DNA from: Chelonoidis abingdonii
Taxonomy: Eukaryota > Chordata > Testudines > Testudinidae
DNA: 64,000 bases
Assembly (NCBI RefSeq): GCF_003597395.2
Contig: NC_133778.1
Span: 22,657,228-22,721,227 of the forward strand
Reading direction: 5' to 3'
The notes under the pieces are model-generated. The model was given only the letters and a program-made list of their open reading frames with translations. It had not been told where the DNA came from and made no database searches. A program made the position numbers and the translations under genes. Shown here in pieces: positions 27,560 to 39,717 of the stretch (the stretch's first letter is position 1; each line of letters begins with the position of its first letter).

Positions 27560-29130
27560 CTGGGTTTGATGCCCGTTCTCTTTACTTGACTCTTGCCAAT
27601 TTATTTTCTTGTGTCCTTGGTGACCAAAATCATGTATTTTGTGAATTGGAAATTCAAATAAAAAGGGTGGGTTTTTTTTAAAATATCAAGACAATTAAGT
27701 AGGCTGGAAGATTTATGATCTCATTCTTTGCTAAGAGTCAAAATGATGACAAGGAGGCAGCAATGGGAAAACTCTGATGAATCATTAGGACACACAGGTG
27801 CCAACAGGACATGGGCAGGACATCTGCAGGGGGCACAACTCCCCTTAGCATTGTCTAACCCATTGTATGAGTCTAGAAATCGACAGACAGACTGATACAG
27901 TGTTAGAAAGATCACTTGCTATGTGAGGTAGAAGATCGTCCATGTTACCCTAGCCCCTCTAGATCCATGCCTCTACCAGGGATTTTAGACTAAATAAAGG
28001 AGTAGGAGAGGTATTGGTGCACAGTTCCCTAGAGCAAACAAAGTGCTAGCCCTTGGTGTGGGCTAGGGAGAGGCAGACAGCACTGTGGGAGCCAGACACA
28101 GGGTCATAAAGGGGGCACAGACAGCCTTAGGAGGTGGGAGTGATCCTACAAGGTTCTTAGTGCCCTCACATCTCAGTGACATCAGTGGGAGTTGAGGACA
28201 CACAGCACGTCACAGGAGCAGACCCTTAGAAATCTGTGTCTGCAGCTAACGCCAGATACGAGGGAGCAGTGTCTCGCTCCAAGCAGACAGTGACTGATTC
28301 TGAAGCCCGAGAAATATCTGGAGAGAGACACAGTCCCTCTTGGACACACCACAAGCCTTGGGAAAGAGATATTCAATATTCAGATATTCAAAATATTGGC
28401 ACCTGAGGGCAAGAGGAGAAAACATGAGTGAGCTTCTTCAAACCCTAATCAGAGATATTCCATGATGACAAGAACTCCCTCTAACTCTGTTAGTCTTTGC
28501 AGGGATGGCACAGGGCAGCAGCTCAGCACCTCCCTGGTAAATACCCGACCCATCAGGCTGCAACAGGCACCAGGCTCACCCCTCACAGGGGGATTTACAG
28601 CCACCGACAAGGCCCCATCCCTTCCGTTGGACGCTCTCTTTCACTGGGCAAGCCACAGCATGCTCATAGCCCACCTCTGCAGCCCAGAGACCCCTGCGAG
28701 GGATACCCACAACCAGCTGCACCACGCATGCCCTGGCTTCTGTTGTGTGCCAGGGTCACACACCCTCCTGACCTGATTTTCTCCCTGCCCCAAACTCCTG
28801 CAATATCTGTCTAATGTGTTGGGTAAAACTGCTGTTCCTGGACTGGAACAGGTGGGGATTTATAACTGTGTTCTGAGCCCTGAGGAATTTCTCCTCCCTC
28901 CAATCCCACCTCCAGATCCTCATCTTCCAGTTGCACCTTTCCACACCCATCTCTCACCTAACATGGCCCCCTCAAATTATTAGCAGACCTTATGAGCTGA
29001 TACAATTTAAAAGCTGCACTATGCAAAACCATACACAACTCAGGATACTCACACTAGGGATTATCACTGGGTTCTGAGCTCTGATGATGCCTCAGGAAGT
29101 ATGGCACCTCTCTCTAATAGTTAAAAAGAA
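27560..29130. repeat. Segmental duplication, copy B
   Basis: Diverged second copy of 24060-25790, offset by about 3.4 kb in the same orientation. The 28855-29130 block aligns with 25500-25790 over most of its length (CCTCCAGA, TTTCCACACC, TGGCCCC, TACTCACAC, CCTCAGG). The 66-bp tandem repeat of copy A is absent. Confidence 0.6.
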
Positions 29131-29689
29131 ACAAATATAATAAGTGATCCTGGCTTAACTGGTGCATGATAACTGTAGGGATTACAGATCAAGTTCATCT
29201 GTGGTGGAACTCCACAAGAGGCAGGCAAGTCTTAATTAATGAGCATCTGCAAAGTTCTCCAAGCCCCTGGGAGGTGCTTCAGAAGGCAAAAGACTATTAT
29301 TAAATGGGGCTGAGAGAGGGATTTGAAGAGAGGGAGGGTCTGGGCAGATAAGAAGCTGGACACAACTGCAGGGTGCGTGAAAGTGAGAAGGCATCAAGGT
29401 GAGAGTGGGAGACAGAGCATGGAGGCTTAGGTGGAGTGTAAGGAGCAATGGGGGAGGGGGAGAGGAAACAAGAGCAGAGAGGGAGGCTGGAGAAGTCTGT
29501 GAGGAGCCTAAGAAGGGATAGTTAATGTCTACCTAAATCCCATCCTGTGGTTCGGTACCTGGAAGAAGCGGTGGCTCTTCATCTCCTCATTCTCCTGCTC
29601 CCATCACCCCCAGGGCCGCTGCACATCTTTGGTAAACATTGTGGAGAATGTCAGAACAATCACCTCCCCCTATGCAGAGGATCCATCTA

Positions 29690-29899
29690 CAGGCAGTCCT
29701 TGACTTTACGATGTTCGACTTAACGACGAACAGCACTTACAAGTTTCTGTACTGACACTCTGATTCAACTTATGCCATTGGTTTTGACTTTATGATGCTC
29801 AGTCACACAATGGAGTGGATTGCAGCTCTGAGTTATGACGTTTTGACCCACGACACAATTTTCAGGAACCAGTCATGTCATATGTCCAAGGACTGCCTA
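29690..29899. mobile_element. Mariner/Tigger-type MITE, 210 bp
   Basis: Ends are inverted: CAGGCAGTCCTTGACTT at the left and CCAAGGACTGCCTA at the right, flanked by TA on both sides (29688-29689 and 29900-29901), the Tc1/mariner target. Too short to encode a transposase. Confidence 0.8.
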
Positions 29900-29901
29900 T
29901 A

Positions 29902-32900
29902 CTTCCCCGGCTCTCACACATGTCCCAAACTCAACAGCCCAGATCTCAGGGCAGGAGGCCCAGAAACAGAGAGAAAGGCTGATTCCAGTTAGAAAAGAAG
30001 GTGCTGTGAGGCCTGCAGTGTCCACACTCCCACCCAGCCCAAGCACTGCCCTCCTATCACGCATTGTGGCTTCAGGGTTTGAATCCAGCACCAGCAATAC
30101 CGTTCTCTCACCCCTCCCCTGAAAGAAAGGAGTGACCCCTTCACCAGTGAGCGAGTAGCAGGACATTTAAGTCACTGGGTCTCACAGAGGGAGACAGCGG
30201 CACATGCCCCAGGGCAGCCTATTAAATTCACTTAGAAACAGCATGTTCCACACCCGAACTGGCTGGCTTCCGCTCCTCTATTTCGCCCTCTCCTTCCCAT
30301 TGTACTCCCCCACCTTCTCCTACTGGCCCATGTTTCACAACAACTGTCTTCTGGCCAAGAAAGGGGTCTGGACATCACCCCACAGAGGCCCCAGAGAAGA
30401 TGCATCCAGTTCCTGGAGTCCAAGGGCCCGAAATCTCATCCCTCTGACCTGACAGTTCACGTTCATGCCACTAGAGGGCCACAGATGGCGCTAGACCAGA
30501 GTTACGCACCTTTGTAAAGGCACCAGACATGAGCTTTCCCTCTCCTCTCACTGATCATTACAGAGGTTGCCTCTGCTGAGAAGGACTTGGGGCATCAGAC
30601 CTCTGCCCACTCTCCACCATGATCTCAATGTCGTTTCCAGAGAAGGGATCCTGGGATCAAGGAGGAACCAAAGACACAGCTCAGACTTGGAAGGGAATGA
30701 GGTTATTTCACTAACATATTCCAAACAGAGGAGAAGCATTTTCAAGCCTGACCCTGCTAGGTCCCCGCTGAAAAACAAATAAACCGGCTGGCTGCTTCCC
30801 ATTTTGCTGGGCTTGGGTGGCTTGTAAATGTCTCCAAACACCAAAGAAAGAGATGGCCTCAGAATGTGTGAAATGTGGGTACAATTAATGTGTAAAATAC
30901 TCTATTACTAAGCAGAAAAGCGCCAAACCTCTTGGACCCTTGCTGTGGAGGTCCCTGGTGTGTCCGCGTTTAAACCCTCGAGTGATGACTGCTACTTAGC
31001 AAACCCCCAAGAATGTCCTCTCAACCCAGAAATCTTTAAAAAAAAAAGAGAGAGTCTTAAGGATTCACTGCTCAGGTTCTTGCTCAGTTTGTATAAACCT
31101 CAGGCTGTAGCTTTGGTCTGGTGGTTTCAATACAATCAGGGCCAAAGCCTGGTAAGTTCAGTCAAAGTCAGACTTCAGTGGGCTCAGTATTGCATTCCAG
31201 ATGCATCTATCTTTAAGAGTAAAGATCTAGCCAAGCAATCAAAGTCCCAGGAGCTCATCACATGCTTTGCAATGTAACCCCAAGGAGCTTGGCTCCTGGG
31301 TCTCTATATGCTTGTCACTCTTCCCTTAGAAGGAAGGGGGGCCCAACGGAGACTCTGAGTGCACTAGGCAACCCAGACAGGGAGAGGAGAGACACTCTTT
31401 GATGCAATAGGGCGCCAGTTGGCTCACGGGGGTAAAAGCTGGATGGCCACCAGTATGCCTGCTCAGAGGAGGAGCAGTGTTTGGGAGAAAGGAGGGAGTT
31501 AGAGTCAACTTACTGACAAGTAAAATCCCAGGAAGAAGAGCCAGTCTGACCAATAAGGAAGATCCCTAGGGAGATGTCTGCCCCCAGGAGCACTGTGAGA
31601 GGGGAAAAGCCATTTTGGAGGAGTCTGGAACAAGCCACTGAAAAGCTAGCTGTGGTGAGCTTAAGAGTCCCAGGCCTGCATGCAGGGTTTCCCTGAGAAC
31701 TGGCCTCTGGGTACCTGAAAGCAAGATCCCGCAGCTTGGTCCTTTTCCTGCTCAAGGTGACTCCCAGTTTGCAGAGTTTTGTTGGGAAAACTCCCTGCCC
31801 TGTCAGCTCTGTAGATAAATCAGTCATCACAATGCATGTACTGCTCTGGCTGCTAGCCCAGGGCTGCCCACCTGCTGTGACTGATCTGAGCTCTAGGGTA
31901 GGAGGTTTGGAGTTTTAGGATAGTTATTGTAATTTGCACCTGATCCCTGAAGTCCTTTATGGTGAGGGGGTCATCTCTGGAACAGAAGCAGCCTGATTCC
32001 TGTGTGAAGAGGACACCTGCCAACTGAGATTGTCAGCCCCTCTGCAGTTGCTGACCAGTCCAGATTCATCTCTGAACCTGTCAATCACTCACAGAGTGTG
32101 AGTGCACCACCTTTTACTTACAGAGTCAAAAGAATTGTTTGGGAGACCTCCTAGTCCACAACCTGTGTCCTCAGGCCAGGGGGTAAGGTCTTGGGCATTT
32201 TATTACCTATTGTCTATTAAACCTGTGGAGGTCTCAGCATCTTATCCTACCTGAGTCTTTTTGGCTGTACTGAAACACCAAGTCATCCAAGTTGCTAATT
32301 GCTGCACAGAAGATATAGTCGTCACAGAACTTCAAGGGTTCCTATGAAGTACACGTACCAATGGGCTACCACATTTTACTCTTGCTATATCAGGTCACAT
32401 GACTGGGAAATTCAGGGGTATTATCAGTGTGGGGAGGGCACTGGTGACCTTAAGAGCTCTGTTTTACCCTATGATATTTACTTCCTGTTCAATAAAATTA
32501 TTCTGTTGAATATATTGTGTGTGTTTGTGTTATTCCGTGGGAATCTCCAACTATCTGGCAAGTAACGGGAGATTACACTGTGGTTAGAATCTTCTTTCCA
32601 AGGGTCCCTGGTGATTCTGCCAGGAAAGAGTGAGGGGAGTGGAGGAACTGCCAAGCAAATTTATAGGGGAAGAGAATATGGAAGTTACACCCCGCTGAAC
32701 TGGAGGTGAGAGCCAGATGAACTCAGGCCTCTCCATTAAAATCCATAAGGAGATCGGCGCCGAAGGAGGTAACCAGGAGAATAAGGGTGCTAAACAAAGG
32801 TTAAAAGCTGGAAAACAGAGCTCAGTAAAATGCTCTTATGGGATTTCCAAAGCACACGTGCCACTGAAAATCATTGGAGCTGATGTGTGGAGATGACTTC

Positions 32901-34150
32901 TCTTGGGCAACATCACTGCGTCTGAAAATCTTACTCTTAACCCAGTCCCTGGAAAAGCCCTTTCTGAATTCAATATGCACTGTCAAGGCACCAGAAAACC
33001 TTCATGTAACAGGAATTTACACCTGATCTGCAATTTAATATACTCACTTCCTGTACAAGTCTGTCTTGTAGAGAAGTATCAAAGCCCACACACAAAGCTA
33101 GTGCACCCCCAAGTCAATTGCAAATTTCACTCTCATTTTTCCACCTGAAAAAGAATAGCACGTGCTCCTGCACTTACTGCTCCAACCACGAGCTAGTTGA
33201 GAATTATTCCAAGGCCCCTCCAATCTGCAGCTCTGGAGCATGGCTCCCCTTTGAGGACCTCTAGAGTAATAGTGTCATGGGGTGCCACAGATGCTGTCCA
33301 TAGTGTTCTCACCTGTCAACACCTGCAAAAACGAGAACATCCATGACACCAGGCAATGCCCCCACAGCCCATCCTTTCCCCAGTGCACTACGCTCTGGGG
33401 CTATGCTAAATATTAGAGTTCCTGCTACCAGCTTTGAGGAAATGAGAATTACACAAAGTTCCATATTGTGTAGCTGGAGTTCTCTGATCTGTAACAAAGC
33501 AACAGAACCACTCGACCCCATTATACAGGTTGGGCAGGCTGGTGAGATGGAAGCAAGGGGAGGCAAAGCTGATACACAAAGACATCTTCAGAAGCAATGC
33601 ACAACTGTGGGTGAACATGACACTATATCTAACTCATTGACAAACCCCACCCTGATGCGTTCATTGTTTGAAAACCAGAAGACCTGGGCACTGCAATATC
33701 TACTACAAAGCAGGTGTGACCCCAGGAATGAGTTTAAAACACAGTTCCTTAGTGAATGGTAATTCACTGTGTACAAGCTACTGGGTGCTTTAGCAGCATT
33801 AGAATGGCAGATAAGATGAGGAGGAGGAGTCCACTGAAGATGCTGCATTTCAGCCATCTGTCTGATTACTGTTATTTCGGCCTCCTGTAATCACACCTTT
33901 GGAACACACCAAATACTGAGTATTTTCCAAAATGGTCCCCGAAGGGGAGAGGATACCCCCAGCAGCCTCTGGACAGGCACTGCTCTCTGGGGAATCCCAG
34001 GTATTTATGGCTTACAGTATGACTTTAAATGTCCTTTTTATCAATCAGTTCGTGTTGCTTTTGTCTCTATGCTGGCTGAAAACCCAGTTGGGCATTTCAC
34101 ACCTGTAGCATCAAGGGAAGGGTATTTAAAAATACCAATTAAAGCAGGAC
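29902..34150. other. Non-coding stretch, no gene seen
   Basis: No exon recognised. AATAAA at 32491 within TTCAATAAAATTATTCTG resembles the polyadenylation zone of an LTR, but element borders were not found. Confidence 0.5.
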
Positions 34151-34156
34151 AACTAA

Positions 34157-34290
34157 ATGAGTGGGGTACAGTGTGATAAGGTGGGGGAAGTCATAGCTTT
34201 CATTGGACTAACTTCTGTTAGTGAGAGAGATGAGCTTTCAAGCTTACACAGAACTCTTCTGCAGGTCTCAAAGACAGTGAGATGTTTCCC
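34157..34290 (+). repeat. Interspersed repeat fragment
   Basis: TCATAGCTTTCATTGGACTA, ACTTCTGTTAGTGAGAGAGA, then AAGCTTACACAGAACTCTTC. I associate this wording with a common reptile repeat related to the GTGGGCTACAGCCCAC elements at 43.6 and 46.7 kb. Borders are approximate. Confidence 0.55.
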
Positions 34291-34358
34291 AGAGGTTGTG
34301 CATTGCCTCCTCTTGCTTACACTTTACCAGCCTATGCAACCTCTGTAATGCAGTAGAG

Positions 34359-34694
34359 CAGGCCTGCACAACTCGTAAAGCGGCGAGGGCCATATTACTC
34401 CAAAGAAAACAGCTGAGGGCCGAATTCCCCCAGCCCTGCCGAACCCCTCCCAGCACCGCCAAGCCCCCCCTAAAACATAACACCCCCTGGCACTGCCCGC
34501 CCACTCATCTCCTCAGCCCCCCACCCCCCAGCTCGCCACCTCACCCCCCCATCACAGCCCGCCCGCCTTTTCAGACCCCTTCCATCACCCACCGCTTGCC
34601 TACTCATCCCCTGTGGGCCGCACAGTGAGCCCGTCTACTCACCCCCCATGGGCCACACAGTGAGCCCATGCGGGTCGCATGTTGTGCAGGCCTG
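34359..34694. mobile_element. GC-rich hAT-like MITE, 336 bp
   Basis: Ends with exact 14-base inverted repeats (CAGGCCTGCACAAC at the left, its reverse complement at the right), matching hAT-type CAGGxxTG termini. The interior is C-rich with two near-repeats of GGGCC(G/A)CACAGTGAGCCC. No clear 8-bp target duplication remains. Confidence 0.7.
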
Positions 34695-34699
34695 CAATA

Positions 34700-36207
34700 T
34701 TTGTCACAGATTGTAGGACTCAAGCTAAACACCATGGAAAATGAATCTGCAAAGTGCCCAAGCTCTGAGAAGGTGGCAGGGTGACCCATGTGAATAGTCA
34801 GATCCCTTCTTTGTGAAAGCCAAAATTGATTCTCTTCACAAACCTGTCTGTTCCCAGTGGCCGGCTGATAATTTGAGTTCCCTAAACACAAAGGGAAATG
34901 GAAAAGGACCAAGTGGGAGGTCTGCAGTGGGATTAGGTAGAAGCCCAGTCCCAGAATAGAAAGATGTTGCTGAAACTGATAGGGGAAAAGCTCGAGGTCC
35001 CGCCCTCAGATGGGATTTTCTCTTGTAAGTTTTCTCCCTGACTGTTCCTATGCCTTCTGCTGCCTACCAGGATTCCCTCTGGGTAGCACAGGCTTTCCTG
35101 GTGCCACAGCAAGAAGAAAGCCTCCCTCCTCCCCAAATTCCTCCCCTCTGATGTCATGCTAGAAAATTTGCATCAGAATCCTGCACTCTCTCTGACCTTC
35201 TCACAGGATTCCCAACCTGGCTAGAGCACCATATGCCCCACCAGGGAGCAGAGGGATTGGTCAGCATTCAATAGGAAAGGGACCCAGGAATTGTTTTCCC
35301 CCATTTTTCATGTTCTTTTAAAGTCCCCTCCCCTAGGCTGGAGGATAGGTCAGCCCAAAACTCTGCACCTATAAATGATCCATTGCTTGCTGCACAAAAC
35401 CTGTGCAACAGGATCACAGAAAACAAACTCATTTCAGTGCCTGCCTTCAGCTCTGGCTTTGCAGCAGCCTTTTTAAAATGTCTTTCTAGACCCCATTCTG
35501 CTCCCACTACTGTCAATGGCCCTGCAATGGGGGACTGCTCAACGGTATAACAGCAGAAACAGATCAGGCCCTACAGCTTACACAGAAGGAAAGTTTGTGG
35601 CTGTGTCAAAGCCTCTCATCTTTTCACTGAACCGGACATTGCCCATGGCTCACCGATGGAGATTTCATCTAATAAATAGTATCTAAAGACACCCATAAGC
35701 AACTTTATATTTTAAAGAAATCCACACGAGCCCTGCGAGTGACGAATCCTGTCCACATGCATAGGTAAATCTCCCTTTGACGTTAATGGGGACTGTGCGA
35801 GCAGAACAAGTGCCCTATGTTGGTATTATGGTACGGTCATAAATTGCATTATGGCATGTAAACGATGCAATGTATTACCTTCGAACCACAGCTGGGCCTA
35901 TCTAGTTTCACACAGCGGTGGTATTACATGCCCATCCTTTGAACAGAACAAGGCATATGGAGTGTCAGCTCATATGTTCTAAGGGTCACAGTCACAGAGG
36001 AAACCCAGCTCTGCAGGGACACTTTTCCCTTGAGAAAGCTATTTGCCACTCGTGAGTTTGTTTCAGTCAGAACTTCTGAATCTTTAATAGCCCCCAGGGA
36101 CTGTATCAATGGAAGGAAGAATCTGGGCTCTTTTGGTCATATTTCTACATCCCTATTGTAGTCATAGTCCCTTCCCGGACACTCCATATCTCTGTGATGC
36201 TCTGCAC
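34700..36207. other. Non-coding stretch, no gene seen
   Basis: No later exons of the kinase pseudogene (catalytic loop, APE motif) could be found here on the minus strand, and no other exon is apparent. Confidence 0.5.
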
Positions 36208-36997
36208 CTGGCAGAAGGTAAACAGATCCCCACCAGGAGCATACTCTTGAGAACACACACATGCTCCATGGAAGTCCCCAACAAGCTGGACCAAATCCAG
36301 GTACCTTCTCCTGACTGACAGCCTCCAGTACCTGCTTCTTCCACATTAGGCTGCCAGCACCAAACAAGATCAGAGCCAGGGTTATAGTTAAGAGGAGTAA
36401 ATTGTCTCCAGCATTTGCAAATGGCAAAGCCTAGAGAAATGCATTCAAGCAGAGGCTGAATCAAGTAGTGGGGGCATCAGGAGCCACTTGAAACTTCTGT
36501 TACACCTTGAAAAATTAGCCCTGGAAATGCCAGGTCAGGTCCTTCAACGGTACTCACTCAACAGGGCAATGTCAAACATGCAGCTTCTTTCATTACTCAG
36601 TTCTGAGAAATCTGGAAGCTCCAGGCAGTGACATTTGGCCCTATCCCCTGCTCCTTTAACACCTAGAAATGGCATTTTCCTGCAGTCCCTAGGAAATGGC
36701 CGTAACTTTGTGCATCACAACCACAGATTTATTTCCCATTGACCTCTTTATGAGGTCCCTATCCAGTAGCTCTGACTTCTTCATGGTTTTCAGAGCTATC
36801 ATTTTCCTCAGAGGCTTGTATTCCACCAGGAACACCTGAAAGAAGGCATGAGTGGGGGAGTTAGTCCCACAGCTGAGTGTCTGCTTTTTAATGGCCACTC
36901 TAGTAAGTCTTCAGGGAAACAGATCTTTCTAAACTAGTCTTTCCCTAGAACAGCAGAAAAGCAGAAGTGCCAGAGCTGCAGGGAGATGCTCTGAGAT
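36208..36997 (-). pseudogene. Unprocessed PKN-type serine/threonine kinase pseudogene (N-lobe exons)
   Basis: Three exon relics in kinase order on the minus strand. 36997-36925 follows acceptor gtcttgcag and reads SLQLWHFCFSAVLGKD, then an in-frame TAG (36936-36934) and FRK; it aligns with the lead-in and AVLGRGHFGK glycine loop of PKN kinases, so the loop is destroyed. 36835-36744 is open and reads VFLVEYKPLRKMIALKTMKK, then SELLDRDLIK, including the ATP-binding lysine (ALK); its donor is a weak gtcaat. From 36350 the next exon reads SLMWKKQVLEAVSQEK in one frame, MEHVCVL in a second and EYAPGGDLF in a third, the PKN order LMCEKR / EHVC / MEYxxGGDL, so it has at least two frameshifts. Introns (89 and 393 bases) remain, so it is not a retrocopy. 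No C-lobe motifs (YRDLK, GTPEFLAPE) were found downstream. Family assignment is firm; the exact parent gene is not. Confidence 0.85.
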
Positions 36998-37087
36998 CTG
37001 CAAGACACAGAGTTAATGATAAAAGGTTTAGAGAATCCCAGGAAATTGCAAATTGGGGAAAGAAACCATAGACATGGCCAGATAATG

Positions 37088-37211
37088 CTGGGGTGACCAG
37101 ATAGCAAGTGTGAAAAATCAGGATGGGCATGAGGGGTAATTGGCACCTATATAAGAATAAGCCCCAAAAATCGGGACTGTCCCTATAAAATGGGGGACAT
37201 CTGGTCACCCT
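37088..37211. mobile_element. hAT MITE, 124 bp, with perfect 8-bp target duplication
   Basis: Inverted ends GGGTGACCAGAT / ATCTGGTCACCC, and the identical octamer agataatg on both sides (37080-37087 and 37212-37219). The interior shows facing AAAAATC(A/G)GGA motifs. It lies about 90 bases 5' of the first PKN-like exon relic. Confidence 0.9.
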
Positions 37212-37374
37212 AGATAATGCAGCAGTTTTTGTCACCTTCCCTGCTGCTCAGATTCCTGGCCTAACTCTGGGGATGCTGGCTACTTCAGCTCCTGCAGAAC
37301 TGAGAAAGCAAATCACTCTGGTTCATTACTGCCTAAGAGTTTCTCTGTTTCTTACAGCTGGTGGTTTGGCTTAC

Positions 37375-37420
37375 CTGGAAGCACCTCCACTCTCACAGTG
37401 CAGTAGGCGGGGAAAACTGG
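37375..37420 (-). other. Possible small exon upstream of the PKN-like pseudogene
   Basis: 46 bases flanked by a candidate acceptor (gtttgcag) and a good donor (gtaagcc), open as PVFPAYCTVRVEVLP. It sits about 380 bases 5' of the first kinase exon relic on the same strand. I do not recognise the peptide and it could be chance. Confidence 0.25.
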
Positions 37421-37710
37421 CTGCAAACATTTCTTTACAAGACAGATCTGGTTTGATTTATCCATTGATAACGATAGATGAAACAATTCTCTCATTCTAT
37501 ACATTTTAATTGGAACATGGTTAACATCCCCAAGCACTCAATTCTAATTTGACTCAGTACAGCAGTTCCACCTCCAGAGGGCAGGAGAGTGATAAACTTT
37601 CCTAACAAGGACATTTCTGACATTGACTTCCAAAAGGAAGTGCCATTGCATGGTAAAGGTGAAAGCAATAATTCAAAGACTCAGAGACAGACTACTATGT
37701 TTTTAAATAC

Positions 37711-37818
37711 TGGGCTTCCAATCCTGCAAAGATTTATGCATGAGCTTAACTCTGAACTCAAATGGACTATTTAAATGCATAAAGCAAGGCATATAAACAA
37801 TTCTTTGCAGGATCATGA
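37711..37818. repeat. Palindromic MITE (CCTGCAAA ends)
   Basis: AATCCTGCAAAGATTTATGC at the left faces TTCTTTGCAGGATCATG at the right, with a diverged GCTTAACT / TAAATGCATAA interior. Another short foldback family member. Confidence 0.65.
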
Positions 37819-39717
37819 CCTATATTTGACAAAGCAGTTCCTCCTTTAATTTCAAGCCAAGAAAATACAGGTGGGATCTTTCCCCTGCTATAGTTGATTA
37901 TATGAGTATAAAATAGTAAAAGGAGACCAGCTGTCGTGCCGAAGAAGCAAAACTGAGAACAGTTTGTACTTTATCATCATGATATTTAAACAGTGGATTA
38001 ACAGGTAAAATTGCTAATAGCAATGACTAATAATACCCAAGTATTTGATTGGCAGAAGCAGGGGGTTTTGCTTTGGTTTGATTTTTTGTTTTGTTCTCCA
38101 TCTCTCTCTATCTCTTCCCCCCAAAAGATCATTTGTGAGCAGGAAAATGTAGGAAAACATGAATGGGTAACAAATGAATAAGATACTCTAATGTTTTTGT
38201 TACTATAAATAAGAGAAAATGTGCACAAATAACGAATTGTCTCATTGCTACAGAATCTTTAACCCTGATGTTTATGTTGGCACTCGGGTGCCAGAGAATT
38301 CAAAAGGGCTCATTTATAGGAACAGCGGATTTACAGTAACGGAGTAGGTTGGTTATCCTTTCAGCAGAAAGCAAGAGAAGAAATTCCCAGGGAATTGCTA
38401 CAGCTAAAGAGGAGCTTGGGGACTGTACCACTGCTCCTCAATTTATTAACTTTGCCAAGATTGGAAATAGAGAATCTGTTGCCTGAACTGCTGTAATACA
38501 GGCCCCACAAGGAGTCATTATAACATCACAGCAGGACTACTGAGAATTCTGAGGCTTGCTGGCCTGAATTTGCAAAAATGACTTGTGATGTTGGGTACTC
38601 AACAGTCAGAGAGTGAGTCCCTACTTTCTGAAAACCTGGGCCCTTTAAGATGTCTCAAGTTGAGCACCTAAAATTGAAGGAGCCAAAATCACTATATCTT
38701 TCAAGAAATATAGGTCAGTCTTGGCTATATATCTATGAACGTATTTTAAACATCCATTTATCATTAACTGCAATTTACACTCAGTCTACCTACACATTTT
38801 AGTTCATACAAATAAATGTATTCCAACTAAGAAGGGTGATACTGACAAAGCCTCCAGGCCTCATAAATTTAAATCTTTATTATCTCCTGTCAAAGTGGAC
38901 AGCAAGAAATATTTTGTAGCATGCGTTTATCAGGGTATACATTTGCCTTTTCTACACACACCAGCGTTCTAAAGAGACTAAATAATTCTATAACAGAAAG
39001 CGGTGCTGGTTATAGACTTTGTCAAAGCAATATATCAAATACAGCTAATTAGTCCTGTTTATCACAAAGTACTTGAGAACTTTTAGCCCATTGCAAAATG
39101 CCCATTTTCAATACTTAAGATTTTTGCCATGGCAACCAGTTCATTAGTGAGCCGTACACTAGCGTATATTGGAAATAAGTTCTGGGAGGCTAGGACACAT
39201 GAAACCATTTGAATCGGAGATTCTGTTGCTTTTATGTTTTGCTGGTAAAAGTATTTCTGGTGTAATTGCTCAGTTTTCAATACAGCAATAATGATGCACA
39301 TTTTCTCGATAGACAGAACATGCAGAGTCAGGCTTTCCTAGCTTTATGTTTTAAAAAATGTAACAATATTTTCTTGTGCACTACAGGTTTCAAGGAGACA
39401 ACATAAAATTGCTTCTCTTGACAATAAGATCATGTAAGATGGAGCCAAACAGAATGATTCTCCCTGGACCAATACATCTGTGGCCCAATCAAGGAAAAAA
39501 CGGTTGGTCTGCTGGAGTTAGTCATACAGTATAACAATACGGAAGCCAGACTTCCTAAAGAATGCTGAGGATTTCCTATTCATTGTTGTCCATGGGGCTA
39601 TTAATTACATCAGTGATGGAAGATTTGATATGATCATGAAATAACTTGAGTAACCTAGGAATAGACTATAAAATGGGAGTGACACAGGTCAACTTCTTAG
39701 AGAGCTTCTGAGGAATT

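Noticed and set aside
28462..28814. Two overlapping plus-strand open frames of about 105 codons
   Set aside because: Their length fits the GC-richer local composition; no motif, splice context or similarity to the duplicate block supports coding.
32100..32700. Possible LTR with AATAAA at 32491
   Set aside because: No TG...CA borders, target duplication or convincing primer-binding site could be placed.
36137..36427. Apparent transmembrane peptide (LLLLTITLALILFGAG) in a minus-strand open frame
   Set aside because: It is the intron polypyrimidine region just before the acceptor of the third kinase exon relic, read as protein; the hydrophobicity comes from T-rich DNA.
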